Below are positions 27,073 through 38,258 of a stretch of 64,000 nt of DNA, in pieces. This stretch comes from Phreatobacter sp. (lineage in GTDB: Bacteria; Pseudomonadota; Alphaproteobacteria; Rhizobiales; Phreatobacteraceae), in NCBI RefSeq assembly GCF_030691135.1, contig NZ_JAUYFA010000085.1, positions 62,001 to 126,000 of the forward strand, read 5' to 3'. The stretch's first letter is position 1, and every line of letters starts with the position of its first letter. The translations under genes were made by a program, and so were the position numbers. The notes under the pieces are model-generated. The model saw only the letters and a list, made by a program, of their open reading frames with translations, ran no database searches and was not told the origin of the DNA.

Positions 27073-27984
27073 TCAGCTGCCCGGCTTCTCGCCGGCCGGC
27101 CATTCGACCGCCTTGAGCGCGTCGGCCAGCCGGGCCTTGGCCGAACCCGGCCGCAGCGGCTTCTGCTGGCTGTCATGCGGCGCCCAGCCCGACAGGGTGA
27201 CGACCTGGAAGGTAGCGCGGATGCGGCCGTCGGGATCGGCGAAGCGCTCGTGGTAGATGGCGGCCATGCGCAGCAGCGTCGCCCGCTTCAGGGGCACCCG
27301 GCGGCGGGCGACCAGCGGGTTGGTGGCGCCCATGGCGCGAAGGTCCCGCATCAGCGCGAAGACATCCCGATAGCGCACCGTCAGCCGGTCTGAATCCGTG
27401 ACCGGCAGCGCGAAGCCCGCCCGTTGCAGCAGGCCGCCGATGTCGCGCACATCGGCGAAGGGGGCGACACGCGGTGAGAGCCCGCCGTCCAGCTCGCTCT
27501 CCGCGGCGGCGAAGGCCTGGCGCAGCTCGGTCAGGGTGTCGCCACCGAGCAGCGCCGCGAGAAACAGGCCGTCGGGCTTCAGCGCCCGGCGCACCTGCAC
27601 GAAGAGACCCGGAAGGTCGTCGACGAACTGCATGCCCAGCGCCGAGACGGCCAGGTCGAGGCTCTGATCGGCGAAGGGCAGCGCCTCGGGGGCGGCGACG
27701 ACGACCGGCCCGGCGCGCCGCCGGGCCAGCTCCTCGACCGCCTCGGTCGCCAGCACGACCGGCCATCCCCGTGCCGCGAGGGCGTCCCGCAGCGCATCGG
27801 TCGGGGTGGCGATATCGGCGAGGGACGTGAAGGTCCGCTGCACCAGCATCAGCCGGTCGCCGAGGTCCTCGGCGACGCCGGCCAGCAGAAAGTCCGCCAC
27901 CTCGCCCCGCGCGGCGCGAACCCGGCGCCGTCCGGCGAGTTGGTTGTCGAAATGCTGCATTGTCATCGGCGGCATATGGTGCAT
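27073..27984 (-). CDS. SAM-dependent methyltransferase (NDUFAF5/BioC-like)
   Basis: ALPFADQSLDLAVSALGMQFVDDLPGLFVQVRRALKPDGLFLAALLGGDTLTELRQAF. Confidence 0.9.
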   Translation of the reverse strand: MHHMPPMTMQHFDNQLAGRRRVRAARGEVADFLLAGVAEDLGDRLMLVQRTFTSLADIATPTDALRDALAARGWPVVLATEAVEELARRRAGPVVVAAPEALPFADQSLDLAVSALGMQFVDDLPGLFVQVRRALKPDGLFLAALLGGDTLTELRQAFAAAESELDGGLSPRVAPFADVRDIGGLLQRAGFALPVTDSDRLTVRYRDVFALMRDLRAMGATNPLVARRRVPLKRATLLRMAAIYHERFADPDGRIRATFQVVTLSGWAPHDSQQKPLRPGSAKARLADALKAVEWPAGEKPGS

Positions 27985-28067
27985 GGCCCATCCTGCGTCA
28001 AATTCGCGACGAGCCTTGCCCTTCATCGTCTTTGCCGCGAAATATCGCCCGAGAAGAAGGATCAGAG

Positions 28068-28901
28068 ATGTTGAAGGCATGGCGCGTCACCTGGGACGCA
28101 GTTGACCGGTTCCTGGCCAACGACGGCTGGGCGACCGCCAGTCACATCGCCCTGAACGGGCTGATGTCGCTGTTCCCGTTCCTCATCCTGGTGACGGCGC
28201 TCGCGAGCTTCGCCGGCGCGCGCCCCTATGGCGACGAGGTCACGCGCATTCTGCTCGAGGCCTGGCCGGAGGTGGTGGCCCGGCCGATTGCGCGGGAGAT
28301 CGAGACCGTTCTGACGACGACGCGCACCGACCTCCTGACCATCGGTGCGCTTCTGGCCGTCTATTTCGCCTCCAACGGTGTCGAGGCGCTGCGCACCTCC
28401 CTCAACCGCGCCTATGAGGTTCGCGAAAGCCGCTGGTGGTACATGTGCCGCCTGGAATCCATCGCCTATGTGCTCGTCGGCGCCCTCGCCTTGCTGGTGG
28501 CGGCAGTGCTCGTTGTCCTCGGCCCGCTGATCTGGGCGACGGCGGTACGCCACGTACCGGGTATCGCGCCGCTCGGCTGGGTGGTTCTGTTCCTGCGCGT
28601 GGCGGCGGCGTCCCTCGTCATCGTCATCGCGCTGACCGTGGTGCATCTGCTGTTGCCGGCCGGGCGCCGCCGGTTCATCGACGTGCTGCCGGGCATCGTC
28701 ATCACCCTGGTGCTCTGGCTGGCCGCCGGTACCCTTTTCGGCACCTACCTCGCGAATTTCGCCCAGAACTACGTCAACACCTATGCCGGTCTCGCCTCGG
28801 TCATGGTGGCGCTGGTCTTCCTCTATTATTCCGCCGCCATCTTCGTCCTTGGTGGCGAGCTCAATGCGGCGATCGGGCGCGCCAGCGGCCGCATCGTCTG
28901 A
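28068..28901 (+). CDS. YihY/BrkB family inner membrane protein
   Basis: ASHIALNGLMSLFPFLILVTALASF; NTYAGLASVMVALVFLYYSAAIFVLGGELNA. Confidence 0.93.
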   Translation: MLKAWRVTWDAVDRFLANDGWATASHIALNGLMSLFPFLILVTALASFAGARPYGDEVTRILLEAWPEVVARPIAREIETVLTTTRTDLLTIGALLAVYFASNGVEALRTSLNRAYEVRESRWWYMCRLESIAYVLVGALALLVAAVLVVLGPLIWATAVRHVPGIAPLGWVVLFLRVAAASLVIVIALTVVHLLLPAGRRRFIDVLPGIVITLVLWLAAGTLFGTYLANFAQNYVNTYAGLASVMVALVFLYYSAAIFVLGGELNAAIGRASGRIV

Positions 28902-28907
28902 GGCGGA

Positions 28908-30179
28908 TCACACCGTCCGCAGCGCCGTGATAGGGTCGAGCATGCTCGCCCGCTTGGCCGGATACCAGCCGAAGAAGACGCCCACCAGCCCCGAGAACAG
29001 GACGGCGCCGAAGATCGACTGCGGCTCGACGAGGAGCGGCCAGCCGAAGCGGGCGGAGACCCCGAACGCGGCGCCGAGCCCGACCATGATGCCGATGACC
29101 CCGCCGATGGCGGCCAGAGATGTCGCCTCGATGAGAAACTGGCGCATGACGTCGCGCCGCCTGGCGCCGACCGCCAGCCTCAGCCCGATCTCGCGCGTGC
29201 GCTCCGTGACGCTCACCAGCATGATGTTCATGATGCCGATGCCGCCTACAGCGAGGGAAATCGCCGCGACCGCCGCGAGCAGCAGCGACAGGGTGGTGGC
29301 GGCGCCGGCAGCGGTATTGGCGATTTCCGTGAGGTTGCGGATCTGGAAATCGTCCTCCTGGCCGGGCTGCAGCCGGTGACGCTGGCGTAGCAACTGGCGC
29401 ATGTCGTCCTCCGCCTGCGCCATGCTCTCGCCCTGGCGGATCTTGACGTGGATGACGCCGACCGAGCGGGCATTCGCCCGGTTCACGCCGACGAGCCTCT
29501 GCCGGATGGTCGGCAGCGGCACGAAGCTGGTATCGTCCTGGTCCTGGCCCATCATCGACTGGCCCTTGGAGACCATGACGCCGATCACGGTGAAGGGGAC
29601 GGCGCGGATGCGGACGGTCTCGCCGATCGGGTCGACGCCGTCGCCGAAGAGATTGCGCGCCACGGTCTGGCCGAGAATCACCACCTGACCCCCGCGGGCG
29701 GTCTCCTCCGGCTCGAACAGGCGGCCGGAGGCGATGGGCCATTCCCGCGCCTCGAACCAGCCGAGATCCACGCCCACCACCTCGGTGAACCAGTTGTTGC
29801 CGCCGGCGACCACCTGGGTGCGGGTGCGGCTGTTGGGTGCGGTGACCTGGACGCTCGCCACCTCCGCCTCGATGGCGCGCGCATCGTCTTCCGTCAGTGA
29901 GGACGACGCACCCAGCCCGAGGCGCACGCCGCCCTGGGTGACGTTCCCCGGCAGGACGATGAAGAGATTGGCGCCCAGCGACTGGACCTGCGCCAACACG
30001 CGGTCGCGGGCGCCGCCGCCGATCGCCACCATGGCGATCACCGCCGCCACGCCGATCACCATGCCGAGCATGGTCAGGGCCGAGCGCAGCTTGTGTGCCC
30101 GCAGGGCCGACAGGGCTTCGCGGATCGCTTCCATCATCGACATGCTGCGATGATAGCAGACCGTCACCGGCGCACACAT
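28908..30179 (-). CDS. MacB-family ABC transporter permease
   Basis: EALSALRAHKLRSALTMLGMVIGVAAVIAMVAIG; VGGIGIMNIMLVSVTERTREIGLRLAVGA. Confidence 0.94.
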   Translation of the reverse strand: MCAPVTVCYHRSMSMMEAIREALSALRAHKLRSALTMLGMVIGVAAVIAMVAIGGGARDRVLAQVQSLGANLFIVLPGNVTQGGVRLGLGASSSLTEDDARAIEAEVASVQVTAPNSRTRTQVVAGGNNWFTEVVGVDLGWFEAREWPIASGRLFEPEETARGGQVVILGQTVARNLFGDGVDPIGETVRIRAVPFTVIGVMVSKGQSMMGQDQDDTSFVPLPTIRQRLVGVNRANARSVGVIHVKIRQGESMAQAEDDMRQLLRQRHRLQPGQEDDFQIRNLTEIANTAAGAATTLSLLLAAVAAISLAVGGIGIMNIMLVSVTERTREIGLRLAVGARRRDVMRQFLIEATSLAAIGGVIGIMVGLGAAFGVSARFGWPLLVEPQSIFGAVLFSGLVGVFFGWYPAKRASMLDPITALRTV

Positions 30180-30275
30180 GAATTGCCCGTCATGAGCGAC
30201 TTCCGTTGAGGAATATTAATGCACGAAAGGCGTGTGTGTTTCCCTACGGTAAGATATGTGCTTTTTTGTGGGGCA

Positions 30276-33128
30276 ATGACACCCATGCGTGATTCGGCCC
30301 AAGATGGCGGGGAGCATGCGGCGCCGTCACCCGGCGGATCCATCCGGTTTGGGCTGAACTGGTATCTCGCCGGCCTGGTGGTCGTGGCACTGGCGCCCAT
30401 GATCGTCGCCGCTGTTGTCTCTCTTCTCCAGGCCGGACGGGCCTATGAGACGGCGGCCGCTGCCCGCCTTCTCGATACGGCCCGCACATTGGCGCGGGCA
30501 GCCGAGGGCGAACTCGCGGCCGGCGCGACGCTCCTCGACGTGCTCGTCCGGGTGCCCCATGCCGTTCCGTCGACGGAAGGCGTCGATCCCTGGGCCGCTG
30601 CCGCGGAACAGAAGATCGGTGGCCGGCTGGTGGAAGAGGTTTTCGCGACCCTGACTGGCATCCCTGAAGGGCAGGGCCTGTCGCCGCAGGGCATCCCGCT
30701 GGACGTCCTGCGGCGGGCCATGCAGACGGGCAAGGCCGCCGTCTCGGACCTCTTCACCGATCCTGGCTCGAATTCGAAGCGGATCGCCATCGCCGCCCTC
30801 GTGGCTTTCGACGAGGCCACCATCCGCTTCGCTGCGCTCGTGATCCCGCCGGGGCGCCTGGTGCACGCCCTTCAGCAGTCGGATCCGACCGAAACCGGGC
30901 GCGTGCTGGCCGTCGTCGACGGTCGGGGTCATTTCATCGCGCGCTCACGCGATGGACCTGCCTTTGTCGGCCGGCCGGTGCCCGAGTTCGCCAGGATCAA
31001 GGCCGTCGGCACCGAAGCCGGCATTTTCGAAGGCCAGACGGCCGACGGTCGTTCGGTTGTCTTCGCGTTCCAGACGCTCAAGGGGACGCCGGGCTGGGTT
31101 CTGGGCGTGGGTGAACCGCTCAGCGTCTTCCGCGCCCGCAACCAGGCTCCCCTGATCGACCTCGGTATCGGCGCCGTCGGCGCGCTCCTGCTCGCCTTGC
31201 TCGCCGCGGCCTGGATCGGCAAGACGGTCCTGCGCCCGGTCCAGACCCTCGTCACGCGGGCGAGGCAGGTTGCGGCAGGGAACGATGGCGCGGCGCCGGC
31301 CGTGGTCGCGCCCTCGGGAATCGCCGAGTTCGAGGATCTTCGCCGCAGCCTGGAAGTGTCGGAACAAGTCCTGCGTGACCGTGCAGAGGCGCAAGGACAG
31401 GTCGCCCGAAGCCTGGCGCAGAGCGAGAAGCGGTACCGTTTGCTCGCCAGCACGGGTGCGCTGGTCTTCTGGCACCGGGACACGGCAGGCGTCGTCAGCG
31501 CTACCGGCTGGGAACGGCTCGCGGGCTCGTCCACTGACCTCGACGCTCCTTGGAGCGCCCTGGATCTCTCCTGGTACGAAAACCTTCATCCCGACGACGC
31601 GCCGGTCGTCCGCGCCGCCTGGATCGACGCCCAGCAGAGCCGCGACCAGTTCGACATCGAATACCGCATCCGTCGCGCCGACGGCACCTGGCGCTGGGTC
31701 CGGTCGCGCGGCACGAAGGTCGACAGCGAGGACGGCACCGGCGAGGAATGGATCGGCGTGATCGAGGATGTCGGTGCACGCCGCGATGCCCAGGCCCGCA
31801 TCGCCTATCTCGCCCAGCATGACCCGATGACCGGGCTCGGCAATCGGCTGTTCTTCCAGGACCGTCTCGCGGCTGTCTGCGGCGGCGGCCCGGCTGCGGC
31901 CCAGACGGCGGTGCTGTGCATCGACCTCGACCGGTTCAAATGGGTCAACGACGCCCTCGGCCATGCCATCGGTGATGCCGTCCTGGCGATGGTCACGGAG
32001 CGTCTGAAGGCCTGCATCCAGCCGGGCGACATCGTCGCCCGGATCGGCGGCGATGAGTTCGCGGTCATCCAGGTGAACGGCGCCCAGCCCGAAGCGGCCT
32101 CGTCCCTTGCCCATGCCATCGTCGAGGCGGTCGCCGCTCCCATGCCGATCGGTGACCATTCCGTGGCGATCACTGCCAGTGTGGGCATCGCCATGCCGGA
32201 TGAGGAAGGTCCCGTTGCCGTCCTGCGCAATGCTGACATTGCCCTGGATCGCGCCAAGATGGACGGGCGCGCCCGGTTCGCCTTTTTCGAACAGGCGATG
32301 GACGCCTCCATGCAGGTGCGCCTTCGCCTGGAACGCGACCTCAGGACGGCCGTTGCGCAGGGCCAGTTCGCCCTGCATTACCAGCCCATCGTCGCGGTCG
32401 GCTCCGGCGCCCTCGTCGGTTTCGAGGCGCTCGTCCGCTGGCACCACCCCGAACGCGGCACGGTGCCACCGGGCGATTTCATCGGCCTGGCCGAAGATAT
32501 CGGGCTGATCGGCGCACTCGGCCGCTGGGTGCTGGAAAAGGCCTGCGCCGACGCAGCCCTGTGGCCGCGTCCGGTCAAGGTCGCCGTCAACGTATCTCCG
32601 AAACAGCTTGCCGACAGCAACTTCCCCGATGTCGTCGACGCGACATTGAAGCGCTCTGGCCTCGCGCCGGCGCGGCTGGAACTGGAGATCACCGAAAACG
32701 CGCTGATGGACGATGTCGAGGGCGCCATGAACGCGCTCCTCCGCCTCAAGCAGACCGGCTGCGCCCTCGCCATGGATGATTTCGGCACAGGCTATTCCTC
32801 GCTCGGCTACCTGCGCACATTCCCCTTCGACAAGGTCAAGATCGACAGGTCCTTCGTCAAGGATCTGTCGGAGACCAAGGAGAGCAGCGCCATCATCCGG
32901 GCCGTGACGGGCATGTGCGGCAGCCTTGGCATCATCAGCACGGCCGAAGGCGTGGAAACCGAAGAACAGCTCGCCTTCCTGCGTGAGGAAAACTGCTCGG
33001 AAGCCCAGGGCTACCTCTTCGGGCGTCCGGTGCCCGCGGCGGAGATCCCCGCCGTCTTCGAGCGGTTCCAGGGCGGCAATGTCCTGACGCTGGACGCCTT
33101 CGCCAGGACCGGTGCCGTCCGCGCATGA
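30276..33128 (+). CDS. PAS-GGDEF-EAL bifunctional diguanylate cyclase/phosphodiesterase, membrane anchored
   Basis: ARIGGDEFAVIQ, GFEALVRWHHPERG, DDFGTGYSSLGYLRTFPFDKVKIDRSFV; start uncertain (30219/30276/30285). Confidence 0.94.
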   Translation: MTPMRDSAQDGGEHAAPSPGGSIRFGLNWYLAGLVVVALAPMIVAAVVSLLQAGRAYETAAAARLLDTARTLARAAEGELAAGATLLDVLVRVPHAVPSTEGVDPWAAAAEQKIGGRLVEEVFATLTGIPEGQGLSPQGIPLDVLRRAMQTGKAAVSDLFTDPGSNSKRIAIAALVAFDEATIRFAALVIPPGRLVHALQQSDPTETGRVLAVVDGRGHFIARSRDGPAFVGRPVPEFARIKAVGTEAGIFEGQTADGRSVVFAFQTLKGTPGWVLGVGEPLSVFRARNQAPLIDLGIGAVGALLLALLAAAWIGKTVLRPVQTLVTRARQVAAGNDGAAPAVVAPSGIAEFEDLRRSLEVSEQVLRDRAEAQGQVARSLAQSEKRYRLLASTGALVFWHRDTAGVVSATGWERLAGSSTDLDAPWSALDLSWYENLHPDDAPVVRAAWIDAQQSRDQFDIEYRIRRADGTWRWVRSRGTKVDSEDGTGEEWIGVIEDVGARRDAQARIAYLAQHDPMTGLGNRLFFQDRLAAVCGGGPAAAQTAVLCIDLDRFKWVNDALGHAIGDAVLAMVTERLKACIQPGDIVARIGGDEFAVIQVNGAQPEAASSLAHAIVEAVAAPMPIGDHSVAITASVGIAMPDEEGPVAVLRNADIALDRAKMDGRARFAFFEQAMDASMQVRLRLERDLRTAVAQGQFALHYQPIVAVGSGALVGFEALVRWHHPERGTVPPGDFIGLAEDIGLIGALGRWVLEKACADAALWPRPVKVAVNVSPKQLADSNFPDVVDATLKRSGLAPARLELEITENALMDDVEGAMNALLRLKQTGCALAMDDFGTGYSSLGYLRTFPFDKVKIDRSFVKDLSETKESSAIIRAVTGMCGSLGIISTAEGVETEEQLAFLREENCSEAQGYLFGRPVPAAEIPAVFERFQGGNVLTLDAFARTGAVRA

Positions 33129-33229
33129 CGCAGCGTTGATCCATGCGTGGCGCGGAGCTTCCCGTCTTGCCGGGCTTGGGCTAAGGGCTTGGCCGATCTG
33201 AACCTCATAGCGCCAGCCCGAGGATCGCC

Positions 33230-34480
33230 ATGGCCAAGTTCGTGCCCCCCGTCTCCCCTCTCGCACCGAAGACGGTGCCGTCCATGCCGCCCATCGCGGG
33301 CGTGACCCTGGCTACAGCCGAGGCCGGTATCCGCTACAAGAACCGCACCGACGTGCTGGCCGTCGGCCTCGCCGCGGGCACGACGGTCGCCGGCGTCTTC
33401 ACCCGGTCGAAATGTCCGTCCGCGCCGGTCGACTGGTGCCGCGCCAACCTGTCCGGCGGACAGGCACGGGCCCTCGTCGTCAATTCCGGCAACGCCAACG
33501 CCTTCACCGGCCGCAAGGGCCGTGACGCCGTGGCGCTCACCGCGAAGATCGCCGCCAAGGCGGCCGGCTGCAAGCAGTCCGAGGTCTTCCTCGCCTCGAC
33601 CGGCGTCATCGGCGAACCGCTCGACGCGACGAAATACGATGCCGTGCTGGACGCGACCTTCGCCGCCGGCCGGGCCGACGGCTGGCTCGACGCCGCCAGG
33701 GCCATCATGACCACCGACACCTTCCCGAAGGTCGCGACGGCGACGGCCACCCTCGGCGGGGTCACGGTCACCATCAACGGCATGGCCAAGGGCGCCGGCA
33801 TGATCGCCCCGGACATGGCCACGATGCTCTCCTTCGTCTTCACCGACGCGCCGATCGATGCCCCCGTCCTGCAGGCGCTCCTGTCGAAGGGCGTCAAAAC
33901 GACGTTCAACGCCGTAACGGTGGACAGCGACACCTCCACCTCCGACACCCTGATGCTGTTCGCCACCGGCGCAGCGGAACAGCGCGGCGCGCCGCGCATC
34001 GCCGAAACCGGCGACCGCCGGCTCGCCGGCTTCCGCAAGGCCCTCCAGGCCGTGCTCGCCGATCTCGCCGAACAGGTCGCCCGCGACGGCGAGGGCGCGC
34101 GCAAGCTGGTCCATGTCGTGGTCAAGGGGGCCGTCTCCGGCGCCTCGGCGTTCCGCGTCGCCAAGTCGATCGCCGACTCGCCGCTGGTCAAGACCGCGAT
34201 CGCCGGCGAGGACGCCAATTGGGGGCGCGTCGTGATGGCCGTCGGCAAGGCGGGTGAACCTGCCGAACGCGACCTTCTGTCGATCTCCTTCGGCGACATC
34301 CGGGTCGCCCATCGCGGCGAGCGGGACCCGGCCTATGACGAGGCGGCCGCCAGCGCGGTGATGAAGGCGGATGTCATCACCGTCACCGCCGACCTCGGCC
34401 TCGGGCGCGGCTCCGCGCGGGTCATGACCTGCGACCTGACGAAGGACTATGTCGCCATCAATGGCGACTATCGCTCCTGA
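33230..34480 (+). CDS. argJ: Bifunctional glutamate N-acetyltransferase/amino-acid acetyltransferase ArgJ
   Basis: [41 protein letters not shown]. Confidence 0.96.
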   Translation: MAKFVPPVSPLAPKTVPSMPPIAGVTLATAEAGIRYKNRTDVLAVGLAAGTTVAGVFTRSKCPSAPVDWCRANLSGGQARALVVNSGNANAFTGRKGRDAVALTAKIAAKAAGCKQSEVFLASTGVIGEPLDATKYDAVLDATFAAGRADGWLDAARAIMTTDTFPKVATATATLGGVTVTINGMAKGAGMIAPDMATMLSFVFTDAPIDAPVLQALLSKGVKTTFNAVTVDSDTSTSDTLMLFATGAAEQRGAPRIAETGDRRLAGFRKALQAVLADLAEQVARDGEGARKLVHVVVKGAVSGASAFRVAKSIADSPLVKTAIAGEDANWGRVVMAVGKAGEPAERDLLSISFGDIRVAHRGERDPAYDEAAASAVMKADVITVTADLGLGRGSARVMTCDLTKDYVAINGDYRS

Positions 34481-34560
34481 CGAGATGTCACCCGATGGCG
34501 CGCCAGTCGCGTATTCGTCACCGCAAACGTTAACTTCTGTCGGTTAGAAAAGGAACCGCC

Positions 34561-34980
34561 ATGACCTTGAGGCTGGTTTTCGTCGCCGCCTGCGCCCTGG
34601 TCGACTCGGACAACCGGGTCCTCCTGGCGGAGCGGCCGGCAGGCAAGCCTCTCGCGGGTCTTTGGGAGTTTCCCGGCGGCAAGGTCGAGCCGGGCGAGAG
34701 GCCGGAAGAGACACTGATCCGCGAGCTGCGCGAGGAGCTCGGGATTCGTGTCGAGGAGCCCTGCCTCGCGCCACTGACCTTCGCCAGCCACGCTTACGAG
34801 ACCTTCCAGCTGTTCATGCCGCTGTGGGTCTGCCGGAGATGGGAAGGGAGCGTCCAGGGTCTCGAGGGTCAGCGGCTTGCATGGGTCAAGCCAGGCCGGC
34901 TGAGGGATTATCCGATGCCGGCAGCCGACGAACCGTTGATCCCTTTCCTCACCGAATTGCTCGGCGAGGCGCGCGACTGA
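34561..34980 (+). CDS. mutT: (Deoxy)nucleoside triphosphate pyrophosphohydrolase, MutT type
   Basis: Nudix box GGKVEPGERPEETLIRELREELGI. Confidence 0.93.
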   Translation: MTLRLVFVAACALVDSDNRVLLAERPAGKPLAGLWEFPGGKVEPGERPEETLIRELREELGIRVEEPCLAPLTFASHAYETFQLFMPLWVCRRWEGSVQGLEGQRLAWVKPGRLRDYPMPAADEPLIPFLTELLGEARD

Positions 34981-34994
34981 GAGGAGACGCCAGG

Positions 34995-35183
34995 ATGGCC
35001 CGCAGCTTTCGGCAGATGATACGCCTGATCGGGCGCTTCAATTCGGACAGCTCTGGCGCCACGGCGATCGAATACTCGCTCGTCGCCAGCGGCATTGCCG
35101 GCGTCGTGATCCTGGCGGTCTATACACTCGGCGACACCGTCAACGAGACGTTCTTTAACAGACTGGTCAACGCCTGGAAGTGA
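34995..35183 (+). CDS. Flp family type IVb pilin
   Basis: DSSGATAIEYSLVASGIAGVVILAVYTLG; in-frame ATG at 34995 with GAGGAG upstream. Confidence 0.9.
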   Translation: MARSFRQMIRLIGRFNSDSSGATAIEYSLVASGIAGVVILAVYTLGDTVNETFFNRLVNAWK

Positions 35184-35191
35184 TCGTGCCG

Positions 35192-35241
35192 GCCCGCGTG
35201 CCATCGTCGCGGCGGCGCCGCGACGATGCCGTCTTGCGGGC
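35192..35241. terminator. Putative bidirectional hairpin between pilin and phaB
   Basis: Perfect CATCGTCGCGGC-GGC-GCCGCGACGATG core with outer GCCCGC/GCGGGC stem, no T tract. Confidence 0.6.
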
Positions 35242-35249
35242 TGGCGGCC

Positions 35250-35975
<726 letters not shown>

Positions 35976-36080
35976 GAATGAACTCCCTCGCTGGCGTTCC
36001 CTAGAATCAACGATTCGTTGTTCCCGTCGCCTTGTCGGACGGGTTGTATCATCACTTCATCGGGGGTAGATGAAGAACCT

Positions 36081-36105
36081 GCCGGAGGCGGTCACCGCCT
36101 CCGGC
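36081..36105 (-). repeat. Intercistronic hairpin between phaA and phaB
   Basis: GCCGGAGGCGG-TCA-CCGCCTCCGGC. Confidence 0.65.
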
Positions 36106-36136
36106 GAAGAGTGTCGGCCGAGGGCCGGTCGCGGGC

Positions 36137-37312
36137 TCAGCGCTCGATGCACATGGCGACGCCCATGCCACCGCCGATGCACAGCGTCGCCAGGCCCTTC
36201 TTGGCATCGCGCCGGGCCATTTCGTGCAGGAGCGTGACGAGCACACGGGCGCCGGATGCGCCGATCGGGTGGCCGATGGCGATGGCGCCGCCATTGACGT
36301 TCACCTTGTCGGTGTCCCAGCCCATATCCTTGTTCACCGCGATCGCCTGGGCGGCGAAAGCCTCGTTCGCCTCGATGAGGTCGAGATCCTTCACGGTCCA
36401 GCCGGCCTTTTCCAGGGCCTTGCGCGAAGCCGGGATGGGCCCCGTACCCATGATGGCGGGATCGACGCCGGCGGTCGCCCAGGACCGGATCGTGGCGAGC
36501 GGCTTCAGGCCGCGCTTCTCCGCTTCCGACCGCGTCATCAGCACGATGGCGGCGGCGCCGTCATTGATGCCCGAGGCGTTGCCGGCGGTGACGGTGCCGT
36601 CCTTCTTGAAGGCGGGCCGGAGCTTGCCGAGGGCGTCGATGGTGGCGCCGTCGCGGATATACTCGTCCGTGTCGACGACGATGTCGCCCTTGCGGGTCGA
36701 GATGGTGACGGGGACGATCTCGTCCTTGAACCGCCCGGCCTTCTTGGCCGCCTCCGCCTTGTTCTGCGAGGCGACGGCGAACTGGTCCTGCTCGTCCTTG
36801 GTGATCTGCCACTTCTCCGCGACATTCTCGGCGGTGACGCCCATGTGGTAGCCGTGGAAAGCGTCGATCAGGCCGTCCTTGAGCATGGTGTCGACCATCT
36901 CCATGGACCCCATCTTGGTGCCGTTGCGCAGATGCGCCACGTGGGGGGCCATCGACATGCTTTCCTGGCCGCCGGCGACGATGATGTTGGCGTCGCCGTT
37001 GGCGATCTGCTGCATGCCGACGGCGACGGTCCGCAGGCCGGAGCCGCACAGCTGGTTCAACGCCCATGCGGTCTTCTCCGCGGGGATACCAGCCTTCATC
37101 GCCGCCTGCCGGGCGGCGTTCTGACCCTCGCCGGCCGTGAGGATCTGCCCGAAGACGACCTCGTCGACCTCATCCGGCCTGACATTGGCGCGCTCGAGCG
37201 CGGCCTTGATGGCGATGGCGCCCAGTTCATGGGCGGGAAGCGACGAGAGCGCTCCATTGAACGAACCGACGGCCGTTCGGGCAGCGCCGACGATGACGAC
37301 GTCCTCGGACAT
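36137..37312 (-). CDS. phaA: Acetyl-CoA C-acetyltransferase (beta-ketothiolase)
   Basis: [64 protein letters not shown]. Confidence 0.97.
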   Translation of the reverse strand: MSEDVVIVGAARTAVGSFNGALSSLPAHELGAIAIKAALERANVRPDEVDEVVFGQILTAGEGQNAARQAAMKAGIPAEKTAWALNQLCGSGLRTVAVGMQQIANGDANIIVAGGQESMSMAPHVAHLRNGTKMGSMEMVDTMLKDGLIDAFHGYHMGVTAENVAEKWQITKDEQDQFAVASQNKAEAAKKAGRFKDEIVPVTISTRKGDIVVDTDEYIRDGATIDALGKLRPAFKKDGTVTAGNASGINDGAAAIVLMTRSEAEKRGLKPLATIRSWATAGVDPAIMGTGPIPASRKALEKAGWTVKDLDLIEANEAFAAQAIAVNKDMGWDTDKVNVNGGAIAIGHPIGASGARVLVTLLHEMARRDAKKGLATLCIGGGMGVAMCIER

Positions 37313-37547
37313 GAAAACCTCCTGATTGTGCCTGGCGCCTGGTGTGTCGGGCGGCGACCTTCACGCTGACCTTGTCTGTGGCGCCGCGTCACTGTCAACC
37401 GCGCCAATCTGCCAATCCGCCGGGCTGTGTGCGGCGCACGGGAGCCGCGCTGCACAAAACCATGGCAGCACCTGACAAAACACCCTATCGTGACGGTCTC
37501 ATGGCGCTTTCGGGGGAAGAGCGCCGCGAGCACGTCCAGGGGGAACG

Positions 37548-38231
37548 ATGGCTAAGAATGATCCGGTCACGATCAAGAAATACGCGAACCGCCGGCTCTA
37601 CAATACGGGCACCTCGACCTACGTGACGCTTGAGGACCTTGCTTCCATGGTCAAGGCGGGTGAGGACTTTCTCGTCTACGATGCCAAGTCGGGCGACGAC
37701 ATCACCCGTTCGGTGCTGACCCAGATCATCTTCGAGCAGGAGAACAAGGACGGCCAGAACCTGTTGCCGGTTTCCTTCCTGCGCCAGCTCATCCGCTTCT
37801 ACGGCGACAGCATGCAACTGCTCGTGCCGCGCTATCTGGAGCTGTCGATCGACACGCTCTCCAAGGAGCAGGACCGGCTGCGCCAGCAGCTCTCGACCGC
37901 GGTCGGGGTCAACCCGCTGGTGGCGCCCTTCGAGCAGCACATTCGCCGCAACATGGACCTGTTCGAGAAGGCCTTCACGATGTTCACGCCCTTCGCGCGG
38001 CGCGAGGACGGCGAGGCGACTGCCGAAGAGGCGACCGGCGAGGCCAAGGTTTCGGGCGATGCCAAGCTTTCGGGCGATGCCAAGCTTTCGGGCGGTGCCA
38101 GGGTTTCGGCCGGTGCCAGGACTGCGGGCGAACCTGTGACGGTGGCAGCGCCGGCCGCCGGCGAACTCGACGAGTTGAAGAACCAGCTCTCCGCCATGCA
38201 GAAGAAGATCGAGAGCCTGTCGCGGAAGTAA
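37548..38231 (+). CDS. phaR: Polyhydroxyalkanoate synthesis repressor PhaR
   Basis: VTIKKYANRRLYNTGTSTYVTLEDLASMVKAGEDFLVYDAKSGDDITRSVLTQIIFEQE. Confidence 0.95.
   Translation: MAKNDPVTIKKYANRRLYNTGTSTYVTLEDLASMVKAGEDFLVYDAKSGDDITRSVLTQIIFEQENKDGQNLLPVSFLRQLIRFYGDSMQLLVPRYLELSIDTLSKEQDRLRQQLSTAVGVNPLVAPFEQHIRRNMDLFEKAFTMFTPFARREDGEATAEEATGEAKVSGDAKLSGDAKLSGGARVSAGARTAGEPVTVAAPAAGELDELKNQLSAMQKKIESLSRK
38043..38132 (+). repeat. 18-bp in-frame tandem repeat (about 5 decaying units) in phaR
   Basis: gccaaggtttcgggcgat / gccaagctttcgggcgat / gccaagctttcgggcggt / gccagggtttcggccggt / gccaggactgcgggcgaa. Confidence 0.9.
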
Positions 38232-38258
38232 GGCGGGCGGACCCGCCGGCGACCCCCG

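Noticed and set aside
30945-33266. 773-aa minus-strand ORF antisense to the GGDEF/EAL gene
   Set aside because: High-GC shadow ORF; sense frame has clear catalytic motifs
38043-38132. Possible CRISPR-like array
   Set aside because: 18-bp contiguous units without spacers, in frame inside phaR; it is a coding minisatellite
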